This document shows, piece after piece, positions 7,244-14,600 of a stretch of 52,378 nt of DNA (position 1 is the first letter of the stretch; each line of letters opens with the position of its first letter). The position numbers were made by a program, and so were the translations under genes. The stretch is from positions 1 to 52,378 of the forward strand of contig NZ_WBKT01000024.1 in the NCBI RefSeq assembly GCF_008868175.1, read 5' to 3'. The notes beneath the pieces are model-generated. The model had not been told where the DNA came from, did not search any database, and saw only the letters and a list, made by a program, of their open reading frames with translations. This DNA is from Micromonospora sp. AMSO31t (GTDB taxonomy: Bacteria; Actinomycetota; Actinomycetes; Mycobacteriales; Micromonosporaceae).

Positions 7244-7852
7244 TCAGCGCTCGCGGTCCAGCACGATCCGGGCCTCGTCGGCCAGTCGGTAGCCGATGCC
7301 GTACACGGTGGTCACCAGCGGCGTGTCGACGCCCAGCTTGGCCCGCAGCCGGCGCACGTGGACGTCGACGGTGCGGGCGACCGCGTGCTCGTAGCCCCAG
7401 ACGTTGGCGAGAAGTTGCAACCGGGTGAACACCCGCCGGGGATGTTCGGCGAGGAAGAGCAGCAGGCCGCCCGCCACGTCGGTGGCCCGGTGCAGGCCGA
7501 GGTCCTGGAGGGCGGCGGCGGCCAGCGACGAGGTGTAGCCCTCCTGGCAGAGGACGACCACCGGCAGGTCGTAGTCGACGGCCTGGGGCAGCCGGGCCGC
7601 GCAGCGCGGGTCGAAGCGCCACTCCAGGACGTTGCGCTCGACGGCGAGGGCGCCCGGCACGGTGCCGTGGGCGGCGCGCTGGCCGGCGGGCCGGATGTCG
7701 ACGAGCAGGGCTCCGCCCCGGACCGCCAGGTGGGCCTGCTCGGGGTCGAGGCGGCGCAGCCGCGCGCGGGCGGCGGCGAGGATCTGGTCGATGCCCCGGG
7801 AGCCGGGCGGTGGGACCGGACAGCTCTCGGAGCGGGTGGGGGTCTGCGCCAT
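7244..7852 (-). CDS. Rhodanese domain fused to winged-helix DNA-binding domain
   Basis: 202 aa from ATG 7852 (GAAAGGACG upstream). Residues 1-129 are a rhodanese domain with [16 protein letters not shown] and the active-site loop LCQEGYTSS (Cys102), ending at HRATDVAGG. At that point rhodaneses normally continue FxAWxxAGLP. Here the sequence switches at about residue 130-137 to [19 protein letters not shown] and a full OmpR-type winged-helix C-terminus (to 202). That part closely follows the neighbouring gene at 6345-6953, and DNA similarity ends abruptly near 7465. The rhodanese tail has thus been replaced by a copy of the neighbour's DNA-binding end. It follows a cysteine dioxygenase gene by 50 bases, so sulfur-linked gene control is conceivable. 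Gene conversion or misassembly are the alternatives. Confidence 0.75.
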   Translation of the reverse strand: MAQTPTRSESCPVPPPGSRGIDQILAAARARLRRLDPEQAHLAVRGGALLVDIRPAGQRAAHGTVPGALAVERNVLEWRFDPRCAARLPQAVDYDLPVVVLCQEGYTSSLAAAALQDLGLHRATDVAGGLLLFLAEHPRRVFTRLQLLANVWGYEHAVARTVDVHVRRLRAKLGVDTPLVTTVYGIGYRLADEARIVLDRER

Positions 7853-7902
7853 CGTGGCGTCCTTTCCACGGGCGACGGTCGGGGGTCGGAGCGCGGGCCG
7901 GT

Positions 7903-8355
7903 TCACCAGGCGACGCCGGCCTCGGCCACCTCGGCGACCAGGAGCCGCCCGGCGTCGAGGCGGTAGCGGGTCATCCGGCGCAGCGCGGGCCGGTAGACGT
8001 GCACGCTGACGGCCGGCTGGCCGCTCCGGTTGGTGACCACGTGGACGTGCCGGGGGCCGAAGCGGCGGCCGGCGCCCGCGGCGAGCTGGTGCGGGCGCAG
8101 CCGGCCGCTGGTGACGGTCTCCTCGGTGAGGGCGCCGGCGACGACCAGGAAGGCGCCCGAGGATCCGCCGTGGTCGTGCAGGTCGGTGCCCTGCCCGGGC
8201 AGCCAGCTCAGCGCCCACACCTCGTGCTCGGCGTCGGCGGCGAGCCGCGCGTACCACCGCTGCGCGCGGTCGAAGCGCAGCGGCACGGGCCAGCCGGTCG
8301 GATCGGCCCACCGGGCGGCGACGGCGAGCAGGTCGGACGGGTTGGAGCTGGTCAT
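7903..8355 (-). CDS. Cysteine dioxygenase family protein
   Basis: 150 aa, a cupin of the type I cysteine dioxygenase family. The enzyme oxidises cysteine to cysteine sulfinate with Fe(II) and O2. Iron ligands are visible as the His pair in [13 protein letters not shown] (about 75-77) and the later His in [11 protein letters not shown] (about 120). Length is short but usual for actinobacterial members, which lack the Cys-Tyr cofactor seen in mammals. In many actinobacteria this gene is followed by a rhodanese, as here (50 bp), giving a small sulfur-handling operon. A perfect AT-rich palindrome lies about 52 bases upstream and is the likely operator. Start is ATG 8355. Confidence 0.85.
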   Translation of the reverse strand: MTSSNPSDLLAVAARWADPTGWPVPLRFDRAQRWYARLAADAEHEVWALSWLPGQGTDLHDHGGSSGAFLVVAGALTEETVTSGRLRPHQLAAGAGRRFGPRHVHVVTNRSGQPAVSVHVYRPALRRMTRYRLDAGRLLVAEVAEAGVAW

Positions 8356-8406
8356 GGGCGGGGCGTCCTCACGGTGCGGGGCGGCGTTGCCCCCTCAGCA
8401 TAGTCT

Positions 8407-8425
8407 CTAAACCCTATGGGTTTAG
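8407..8425 (-). promoter_or_regulatory. Palindromic operator upstream of cysteine dioxygenase
   Basis: CTAAACCC-TAT-GGGTTTAG is a perfect eight-bp inverted repeat in an AT-rich island (8401-8440) of otherwise GC-rich DNA. Only this palindrome separates the cysteine dioxygenase from the convergent-side cupin end. Size and symmetry fit a dimeric repressor such as an Rrf2/CymR-like sulfur regulator (inference). Confidence 0.6.
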
Positions 8426-8471
8426 TAGGTAATATCGCATGCTGGGACGCTTCGGTCCGCGTGCCGGGAGG

Positions 8472-8849
8472 TCAGCGAAGGACGGGCGGTTCCACCCGGT
8501 AGCCGGGGACCGACGGCCAGCGCACCGTGAGCACCACCGACTCACGCTCGGCGTACCAGGAGTGGTCCACGCCCCGGCCCCAGACCACGTAGTCGCCGGG
8601 CGCGCGCAGCACCACGGTGCGATCCGGCAGCTCGATCCGGAACGCTCCACTGATCAGCACCAGCAGGGCGGTACGCCGCTCGCTCGTGGCCCACCGCGAG
8701 CGGGTCTCCCCCGCGGGGTGCACGCCCCACTTCACCTCGACCTCGGTGCTGTGCCGGACGTCGCCGGGCGGCTTGAAGTGGCCCAGCAGCCAGCCCGCGT
8801 CGGTCGCCCCGTCCACCGCCGCGTTGCCGACGTACACCCGATCGTCCAT
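8472..8849 (-). CDS. Small cupin-domain protein
   Basis: 125 aa, a single-domain cupin. It has VKWGVHPAGETRSRWATSE (about 38-56), where first-motif His residues are mostly replaced, and the second motif PGDYVVWGRGVDHSWYAERE (about 84-103) with His96. The usual three-His metal site looks incomplete, so metal binding is doubtful. It could be a sugar isomerase-like or binding protein; no substrate can be named. ATG is at 8849. It is divergent from the DUF3500 gene and reads toward the sulfur operon, separated by the palindrome region. Confidence 0.75.
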   Translation of the reverse strand: MDDRVYVGNAAVDGATDAGWLLGHFKPPGDVRHSTEVEVKWGVHPAGETRSRWATSERRTALLVLISGAFRIELPDRTVVLRAPGDYVVWGRGVDHSWYAERESVVLTVRWPSVPGYRVEPPVLR

Positions 8850-8912
8850 CCGCGCCTCCCGTGCCGGCTCGGCAAGCTACCAGGCAGCCCGACGGGACCG
8901 GCCGCGGGACGG

Positions 8913-8918
8913 TATACA
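8913..8918 (+). promoter_or_regulatory. -10 element of a probable leaderless transcript
   Basis: TATACA lies six bases before the GTG at 8925, so the transcript would begin at the start codon. No convincing -35 is visible. There is no ribosome-binding site, which supports leaderless translation. Confidence 0.45.
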
Positions 8919-8924
8919 AGGGCG

Positions 8925-9872
8925 GTGGAGGATCCCGTACCCGAGCAGATGCGCGCGGCGGCCGACGCGCTGCTGGCGGCGCTCGACGAGCCGGCCCGAC
9001 AGCGGGCCCGGCACGACTTCGACGACGAGCCGGCGCGCCGGTGGCTGGAGTACCGGCCCCGGCCCCGGCCCGGCGTCAGCCTCGCCGACCTGACCCTCGC
9101 CGCCCGCAAGGCGGCGCACCGGCTGCTGGCCACCGCGCTCAGCCCCGCCGCCTACGCCCAGGCCATGGCCGTGGTGGCGCTGGAGGAGGTGCTGGACCGG
9201 GCGGAGAGCTGGCAGCGTGGCCGGCACAGCGGCGACTACTGGGTGGCGGTCTTCGGCGACCCGGCCCGCGACGACCGGTGGGCGTGGCGGTTCGAGGGGC
9301 ACCACCTGTCGGTCAGCATGACCGTGGTCGACGACCAGGTCTCCCCCGCCCCGGTCTTCCTGGGCGCCAACCCGGCCACCGTCCGGCACGCCGGCCGGCC
9401 GGTCTCCCGGCCGCTCGGGCCGGAGGAGGACCTCGCCCGGGAGCTGCTCGACGCCATCGGGCCGGCCGGCCGGGCCGCCGCGATCGTCACCGACGAGGCG
9501 CCGGCCGACATCATCAGCGCCACCCGGCCCACCGCGCCGGGGCGGCTCGACCCGCTCGGCGTGCCCCGCGGCCGGCTCGCCCCGTCCGGCCGGGCGCTGC
9601 TCGACGGACTCGTCGCGCTCTACCTCGACCGGCTCCCGCCGGAGCTGGCCACCCGGGAGGCGCGCCGGCTCGCCGACGGCGAGCTGCACTTCGCCTGGGC
9701 CGGCCCGGTCGGCCCGGGCCGGCGGCACTACTACCGGATCCAGGGCGACGACCTGCTGATCGAGTACGACAACACCACCGAGGACGGCAACCACGCGCAC
9801 ACCGTGCTGCGCCGCCCGGACAGCGACTTCGGCGCCGACGTGCTGGCCGCCCACCGCTCCGCCGCGCACTGA
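8925..9872 (+). CDS. DUF3500 family protein
   Basis: 315 aa from GTG 8925; ATG 8949 is an in-frame alternative. DUF3500 proteins have unknown function. Recognisable parts are the N-terminal helical region, the central DYWVAVFGDP...WAWRFEGHHLSVSM with a His pair (about 126-130), and the C-terminal stretch WAGPVGPGRRHYYRIQG followed by LLIEYDNTTEDGNHAHTV, a His/Asp-rich part typical of the family. The start is supported by a -10 element six bases upstream. Its stop and that of the convergent methyltransferase form the two ends of TGACCC-CGGCC-GGGTCA, a shared hairpin. Confidence 0.8.
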   Translation: MEDPVPEQMRAAADALLAALDEPARQRARHDFDDEPARRWLEYRPRPRPGVSLADLTLAARKAAHRLLATALSPAAYAQAMAVVALEEVLDRAESWQRGRHSGDYWVAVFGDPARDDRWAWRFEGHHLSVSMTVVDDQVSPAPVFLGANPATVRHAGRPVSRPLGPEEDLARELLDAIGPAGRAAAIVTDEAPADIISATRPTAPGRLDPLGVPRGRLAPSGRALLDGLVALYLDRLPPELATREARRLADGELHFAWAGPVGPGRRHYYRIQGDDLLIEYDNTTEDGNHAHTVLRRPDSDFGADVLAAHRSAAH

Positions 9873-9883
9873 CCCCGGCCGGG

Positions 9884-10642
9884 TCAGGGGCGGCGGGCCT
9901 CGATGAGAAAGCGCTGGGCGTGCGCCACGAACGGACCCTCGGCGCGGATGCGCTCGTGCAGGCGACGCAGCTCGGCGCGGTAACGGTCCACGGTGAAGCC
10001 GGGCACCGTCCAGACCACCTTGCGCAGGAACCAGACCACCGCGCCGATGTCGTGGAAGACGGTCCGCAGGGTGGCCGTGCGCAGGTCCACCACGGTCAGC
10101 CCGGCGGCCTCGGCCGCGGCGACCGCCTGCTCGGGGTGGCGGTGCTCCGGCGGCGGCAGCGGCCCGAGGACGGCTTCGCTCAGCTCACGGACCGTGCCGG
10201 CGCCGATCTGCTGGGACAGGTAGCTGCCGCCGGGGCGCAGCACCCGGGCGACCTCGTCCCACCAGGTGTCCACCGGGTGCCGGCTGACCACGAGGTCGAA
10301 CGCGGCGTCGCGGAACGGCAGCGGCGGCCGGTCGGCCACCTGGACCACGCTGGCCCCGACCCGGCGGAGGGTGCGCCGGGCGACCGGCACGTTCGGCGGC
10401 CACGCCTCGGTGGCGGCCAGCAGCGGCGGCGGGACCGGCACCTCGGCCAGCACCTCTCCCCCGCCGGTGTCGATGTCCAGCGCGGCACGGACGGTGGCCA
10501 TCCGGGCGCCCACCAGGCGGGCGTACCCCCAGGGCGGGCGTTCCTCACTGGCCCGCCCGGCCAGCCAGGCGAAGCCCCAGCCCTCGACCGGCGCCGCCGC
10601 GCCCTCGGCGATCAGCTCGTCGGCGTTTCGTTCGGTGTCCAC
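9884..10642 (-). CDS. Class I SAM-dependent methyltransferase
   Basis: 252 aa from GTG 10642 (AGG ten bases upstream); TTG 10678 would add 12 residues with no better site. It is a Rossmann-type methyltransferase. LDIDTGGGEVLAEV is the SAM-binding motif I (usually D-x-G-x-G-x-G), FRDAAFDLVVSRHPV is motif II/III, and VARVLRPGGSYLSQQI is the post-motif seen in small-molecule methyltransferases. Motif I reads DTGGG, still compatible with binding. The substrate is unknown. The gene is convergent with DUF3500. Confidence 0.82.
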   Translation of the reverse strand: MDTERNADELIAEGAAAPVEGWGFAWLAGRASEERPPWGYARLVGARMATVRAALDIDTGGGEVLAEVPVPPPLLAATEAWPPNVPVARRTLRRVGASVVQVADRPPLPFRDAAFDLVVSRHPVDTWWDEVARVLRPGGSYLSQQIGAGTVRELSEAVLGPLPPPEHRHPEQAVAAAEAAGLTVVDLRTATLRTVFHDIGAVVWFLRKVVWTVPGFTVDRYRAELRRLHERIRAEGPFVAHAQRFLIEARRP

Positions 10643-10685
10643 CGGGCGAGCCTGGCGGCCGGGGGCGGCCGGCGGCAAGGCGTTT

Positions 10686-11189
10686 TCAGGCCTTCGGGCG
10701 GATGATCTCCACAGTGGCGCCGGGGATGTCCCGCAGCGCCTCGAAGCCGGTCGGCTCCGCGGCCCGGCCCCGGTCGAACTGGCGCATGAGCCGGGAGCCC
10801 AGCCACACCCCGACCGAGCCCACGGCCAGCGCCAGCAGCTCGGTGGCCACCTCGACGCCGTTCGCGCCGCGCTGCGGCGCCTGGGCCCGGATCAGGCAGG
10901 TGAGCAGGAACAGCGCCGCCATCGCGGCGTTGACCAGGTTGAACGTGATGGCGGTCCGCCGGGTCCGGTCGGCCCGCACGTCCCACAGGTCGACCATCCC
11001 GGCGACCGTCGTGAGCGCGGCGGCGACCAGGGCGGCGACCGCCGTCCAGTAGCCCACCTCACCGAGGAAGGCCGGTCCGCCGGCGACGTCGGCGAGGTCG
11101 AAGACCGCGGCGCTGACGAAGAGCCCGAACGGGAACGTCACCAGCATCGGTTGGATCGGGTGTCCCTGCACCCGCAGCCGGCTCTCCAT
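10686..11189 (-). CDS. DUF2231 family membrane protein
   Basis: 167 aa. DUF2231 proteins are small integral membrane proteins of unknown function. Four hydrophobic helices are visible: about 13-30 (PMLVTFPFGLFVSAAVF), 44-64 (WTAVAALVAAALTTVAGMV), 83-102 (LVNAAMAALFLLTCLI) and 113-132 (ATELLALAVGSVGVWLGS). The family start GHPIQPMLVTFP is intact. A near-perfect SigF/SigB-class promoter sits about 40 bases upstream of ATG 11189, marking it as a likely stress gene. The downstream methyltransferase start is 43 bases away. Confidence 0.85.
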   Translation of the reverse strand: MESRLRVQGHPIQPMLVTFPFGLFVSAAVFDLADVAGGPAFLGEVGYWTAVAALVAAALTTVAGMVDLWDVRADRTRRTAITFNLVNAAMAALFLLTCLIRAQAPQRGANGVEVATELLALAVGSVGVWLGSRLMRQFDRGRAAEPTGFEALRDIPGATVEIIRPKA

Positions 11190-11230
11190 CGGTTCCTCCC
11201 CAGGTCCGCGCAGCTCACCAGTCCAGGGTG

Positions 11231-11256
11231 CTACCCGAGGCCCGCCGGGGCGAAAC
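11231..11256 (-). promoter_or_regulatory. SigF/SigB-type promoter for DUF2231 gene
   Basis: On the minus strand GTTT (11253-11256), 16 bases, GGGTAG (11231-11236). The predicted start site is near 11224, about 35 bases before ATG 11189. Spacing equals that of the sites at 5476, 12112 and 21494. Confidence 0.6.
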
Positions 11257-11265
11257 GAATGTCGC

Positions 11266-12006
11266 TCAGTTGTCCCGGGGCCGGGAGACGGTGAGCAGGA
11301 GCCGCTCGGCCACCTCGCGCAGCGGGATGTCCAACGAGGAAGCGGCGCTGCGCAGCACGTCGAGGGCCTCCGGGGCGGGGCAGCCGCGCTGCGTCATGAT
11401 GACCCCGACGGCCTGCCCGACCACGCCGTCGGCCAGCGCCGCCGTGTCGAGCTGGTCGGCACGGGCGGCCAGCCGCTGCCGGTCCCGGGTGGCGGCGAGC
11501 AGCAGCCCGGCGTGCTCGGCGAGGAGCATGGCGGTGAGCTGGTGCCGGGGGGTGAGCGCGGCGGCCGACTCGGCGTAGAGGTTGATGGCGCCGATCACCT
11601 GCTCGTCCACGTCCACCGGCGCGGCGATGACCCCGTGCACGCCCAGCCCGCGGGCCCGCTCCGCCCAGGCCGGCCAGCGCGACTCCCCGGCCAGGTCGGC
11701 CGCGGTGATCATCTCGCGCCGCCGGATGGCGGTCAGGGCCGGCGTGTCCGGGCCGTGCCGCAGGTCGTCCAGCTCGGCCCGCTCCGGGTCGGAGGCGGCC
11801 ACCCCGGCGGGCTCACCGGCACGCAGCGCGGTGAAACCGCAGCAGTCCACCCCGGGTACGGCGTCCCGGGCGATCCGGACCAGCCGGTCCAGCGCCTCGT
11901 CGAAGTCGGTGACCGCGATGAGGCCGGCGGTCAGCTCCCGCAGCAGCGCGGCGGTCTCCAGCACCCCGAGCGTGTCCGTCATGGGGTCCCGCGTATCGAG
12001 GTTCAC
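11266..12006 (-). CDS. GAF and ANTAR domain antiterminator-type regulator
   Basis: 246 aa. A GAF sensor domain (about 20-165; FDEALDRLVRIARDAVPG to GVIAAPVDVDEQVIGAINLYA) is followed by an ANTAR RNA-binding domain (about 180-240; ALADGVVGQAVGVIMTQRGCP...EALDVLRSAASS). ANTAR proteins bind paired RNA hairpins to prevent termination; this GAF-ANTAR layout is common in actinobacteria. GTG 12006 is preceded by GGAGG and its first base pair overlaps the stop of a 24-codon ORF (GTGA), so translation is probably coupled. ATG 11982 is the alternative. A SigF/SigB-type promoter precedes the unit. I saw no convincing paired ANTAR hairpins in the window. Confidence 0.87.
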   Translation of the reverse strand: MNLDTRDPMTDTLGVLETAALLRELTAGLIAVTDFDEALDRLVRIARDAVPGVDCCGFTALRAGEPAGVAASDPERAELDDLRHGPDTPALTAIRRREMITAADLAGESRWPAWAERARGLGVHGVIAAPVDVDEQVIGAINLYAESAAALTPRHQLTAMLLAEHAGLLLAATRDRQRLAARADQLDTAALADGVVGQAVGVIMTQRGCPAPEALDVLRSAASSLDIPLREVAERLLLTVSRPRDN

Positions 12007-12077
12007 CGGGCCACGGCCTCCGCCACCGCCGCGCGCGTCCCCGCGGTGTGCCCGTCCGGCGCCATTGCCTGTCCCAT
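12003..12077 (-). CDS. 24-residue leader ORF coupled to GAF-ANTAR gene
   Basis: MGQAMAPDGHTAGTRAAVAE plus four residues, from ATG 12077 with a strong AGGGAG about nine bases upstream. Its TGA stop overlaps the GTG start of the regulator. It has a better ribosome-binding site than the regulator, which suits translational coupling. Whether the peptide itself has a role is unknown. Confidence 0.45.
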   Translation of the reverse strand: MGQAMAPDGHTAGTRAAVAEAVAR

Positions 12078-12111
12078 GATCGCTATCTCCCTGAGTCGAA
12101 GCCCCGGCCTA

Positions 12112-12137
12112 CTACCCTCCCAAACCGGGATCGAAAC
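12112..12137 (-). promoter_or_regulatory. SigF/SigB-type promoter for leader ORF/GAF-ANTAR unit
   Basis: On the minus strand GTTT (12134-12137), 16 bases, GGGTAG (12112-12117). The start site is expected near 12105, about 28 bases before ATG 12077. The -35 lies seven bases from the secA2 terminator. Confidence 0.6.
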
Positions 12138-12143
12138 CGCGCA

Positions 12144-12186
12144 AAGGGGTCCCTTCCGGCGGGTTGCGAGCCGGAAGGGACCCCTT
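12144..12186 (-). terminator. Strong hairpin terminator after secA2
   Basis: A 17-bp perfect stem (12144-12160 with 12170-12186) and nine-base loop begin ten bases past the secA2 stop. The stem starts AAGGGGTCCC. It insulates secA2 from the stress-type promoter next to it. Confidence 0.85.
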
Positions 12187-12196
12187 GTGCGGACGG

Positions 12197-14491
12197 TCAG
12201 CGGGAGCCGGAGATGAGCCGCCGCCCCACCGAGGCGATCAGCCGGTCCAGCTCCGAGCCGAACGGGTTGTCGTGCACCAGGTACGTCCACGTTGCGGTCG
12301 GCCGCACCAGCTTGGCAGCGTCCGGCTCCCACCCGTCGGCGAACTCGGTCTCCTCGAAGGTGGCGATGGTCCGCGTCTCGATCTCGGGGATCAGCGCGTT
12401 GAACGCCGGCACCGCGCTGCGGTGGAACTCGTCCAGCGGGTCCAGCCGGCCCAGCGCCCGCAGGTGCACGCCCTCGCGGACCTCGGAGAGCTCGGCCAGG
12501 TGCTCGGCCCAGAGCCGGTCCAGGTGGTAGAGGGCGATCTTGCGGGCCACCTCGGCCAGCAGGTCCTCGTCCATCTCGCCGGCCTTCTCCGGCACCCGCT
12601 CCAGCAGCATGAGCGCGGCGATGTCGCTGGTCAGCAGCCGCTCCCGGCGCTCGGCCAGCGCCTTGCGCTGCTGCTCGATCACCTGGCTGTAGCGCCAGGT
12701 GTTGCGGTGGATCTCGTGGTTGACGCCCTCGGCGACCCGCTGGGCGTGCTCCACGGCGTAGTCGACCTGCGGGTCGGTGACCAGGCCGTCGGCGTTCATC
12801 CGGGGCGAGGCCGGCACGGTGTCGCCGGCGTGCCGCACGACCAGGTCGTCCTCCAGGCTGACGAAGAAGACCGAACCACCCGGGTCGCCCTGCCGGCCGG
12901 CCCGCCCACGGAGCTGGTCGTCGACGCGGCGGCTGTCGTGCCGGCCGCTGCCGATCACGTAGAGGCCGCCCAGCTCGGCGACCCGCTCCCGGTCGGCCTG
13001 GTCGCTGCCACCCAGCCGGATGTCCACCCCCCGGCCGGCCATCTGCGTGGAGACGGTCACCGCGCCGTACGCGCCGGCCTCGGCGATGATCTCCGCCTCC
13101 TCGTCGTCGTTCTTGGCGTTGAGCACGACGCAGGACACCCCGGCGGCGTGCAGGCCGGCGGCCAGCCCCTCGGACTCCTTCACGTCGAGGGTGCCGACCA
13201 GCACCGGACGGCCGGCCTCGTGGCAGCGCCGGATCTCGTCGATCAGCGCCTCCTCCTTCTCGGCCCGGGTCGCGTAGATCCGGTCCGTCTCGTCCTCGCG
13301 GACGCACGGGGTGTTCGGCGGGATCACCGCCACCTCGAGACCGAAGAACTCGCGGAGCTGGTCGCCGACGAGGACCGCGGTCGCGGTCATCCCGCAGACC
13401 GTCGGGTAGAGCGCGATGTAGGCCTGCACCGTGATGGTGCCGAGCACCTCGCCCTCGGCCGTGGCGTCCAGGCCCTCCTTGGCCTCGACCGCCGCCTGGA
13501 GCCCGTCCGGCCAGCGGCGGCGCTGGGCCACCCGGCCGCGCATCTCGTCGATCAGCTCGACCGACTTGTCGCGGACGATGTAGTCCACGTCGCGGTGCAG
13601 CAGGGCGTGCGCGTGCAGCGCCACGTTGACCGCGGAGAGCTGCCCGACGTGCTCCTCGTCGTAGAGGTCGATGCCGCCCAGCTTGGCCTCGACCGTGGCC
13701 AGGCCGACCGAGGTGAAGGCGACGCTGCGGCCGTCCTCGGCGATCGTGTAGTGCCGGTCCTTGCGCAGCCCGCGGACCAGCGCGGCGGCGGCGTGCACCG
13801 GGTCCTGCTCGCCGGGGACCGCGCCGGCGAGGACCATCGGCACCCGGGCCTCGTCGATGAGGATGGAGTCGGCCTCGTCGACGATCGCGGTCTTGAGGGC
13901 CGGCTGGACCCGCTCGGACAGGTCGGTGACGAGCTGGTCGCGGAGGAAGTCGAAGCCGGCCTCGCTGACCGCGATGTAGGTGACGTCGCAGGCGTAGGCG
14001 GCACGCCGCTCCTCGGGGGTGGACGCCTCGTTGACCCAGCCGACGGTGAGCCCGAGCAGGGCGTAGACCGGGCCCATCCACTCGGCGTCGCGGCGGGCCA
14101 GGTAGTCGTTGACGGTGAGCACGTGCACCGGGCCGTTGCCCATCCGGACGTGCCCGTAGGCCGCGATGGCCGCGGTCAGCGTCTTGCCCTCACCGGTGGC
14201 CATCTCGGCGACCTTGCCGGACAGCAGCGCCATGGCGCCGAGCAGCTGGACGTCGTACGGCCGCTGGTCGAGGCCGCGGCGGGCCGCCTCGCGGCCGATC
14301 GCGCAGAGCTCCTCGTAGCCGGCGGCCTGCCCGGCCGCCTCGGTCAGCTCCGCGTCGGAGAGCTTCTCCAGCTCGGCCTCGCGGGCCTCGATCGCCGGCA
14401 GCAGCTTCTCCAGCGGGGCCAGGTCGACCGTCGTTCCCGGGCGCTGGAGGAACCGCCGGAACCTGGTCTTCAGACGTTGCGACACACCCAT
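12197..14491 (-). CDS. secA2: Accessory Sec translocase ATPase SecA2
   Basis: 764 aa from ATG 14491; GTG 14530 would add 13 residues but has no better site. It is the ATPase of the accessory SecA2 export route in actinobacteria and drives a subset of proteins through SecYEG. Visible: Walker A in MATGEGKT (about 97-104), the DEAD-like VDEADSIL (about 206-213), the preprotein crosslinking region, and LRGRAGRQGDPGGS of the second helicase domain (about 517-530). It is shorter than housekeeping SecA1 and lacks the C-terminal zinc-binding tail, which separates SecA2 from SecA1. It is a single-gene unit with its own terminator. Confidence 0.88.
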   Translation of the reverse strand: MGVSQRLKTRFRRFLQRPGTTVDLAPLEKLLPAIEAREAELEKLSDAELTEAAGQAAGYEELCAIGREAARRGLDQRPYDVQLLGAMALLSGKVAEMATGEGKTLTAAIAAYGHVRMGNGPVHVLTVNDYLARRDAEWMGPVYALLGLTVGWVNEASTPEERRAAYACDVTYIAVSEAGFDFLRDQLVTDLSERVQPALKTAIVDEADSILIDEARVPMVLAGAVPGEQDPVHAAAALVRGLRKDRHYTIAEDGRSVAFTSVGLATVEAKLGGIDLYDEEHVGQLSAVNVALHAHALLHRDVDYIVRDKSVELIDEMRGRVAQRRRWPDGLQAAVEAKEGLDATAEGEVLGTITVQAYIALYPTVCGMTATAVLVGDQLREFFGLEVAVIPPNTPCVREDETDRIYATRAEKEEALIDEIRRCHEAGRPVLVGTLDVKESEGLAAGLHAAGVSCVVLNAKNDDEEAEIIAEAGAYGAVTVSTQMAGRGVDIRLGGSDQADRERVAELGGLYVIGSGRHDSRRVDDQLRGRAGRQGDPGGSVFFVSLEDDLVVRHAGDTVPASPRMNADGLVTDPQVDYAVEHAQRVAEGVNHEIHRNTWRYSQVIEQQRKALAERRERLLTSDIAALMLLERVPEKAGEMDEDLLAEVARKIALYHLDRLWAEHLAELSEVREGVHLRALGRLDPLDEFHRSAVPAFNALIPEIETRTIATFEETEFADGWEPDAAKLVRPTATWTYLVHDNPFGSELDRLIASVGRRLISGSR

Positions 14492-14600
14492 GAGCGGCAA
14501 CGGTACGCGAACGGAAGCCGATTGTGACACCCGTGCGGGGCGGTTGCCGGGCGGTGTCCGGATTCGGGATTGTTTCCGCAGGTCAGGGCGCTTCGCGCGC

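Noticed and set aside
9870..9886. TGACCC-CGGCC-GGGTCA as a strong terminator
   Set aside because: Only a six-bp stem formed by the two stop codons; too short for a confident call.
12164..14527. 787-residue ORF antisense to secA2
   Set aside because: Repeated Val/Gly/Asp/Ala composition, no domain, and exactly opposite a clear SecA2; a GC-rich shadow frame.
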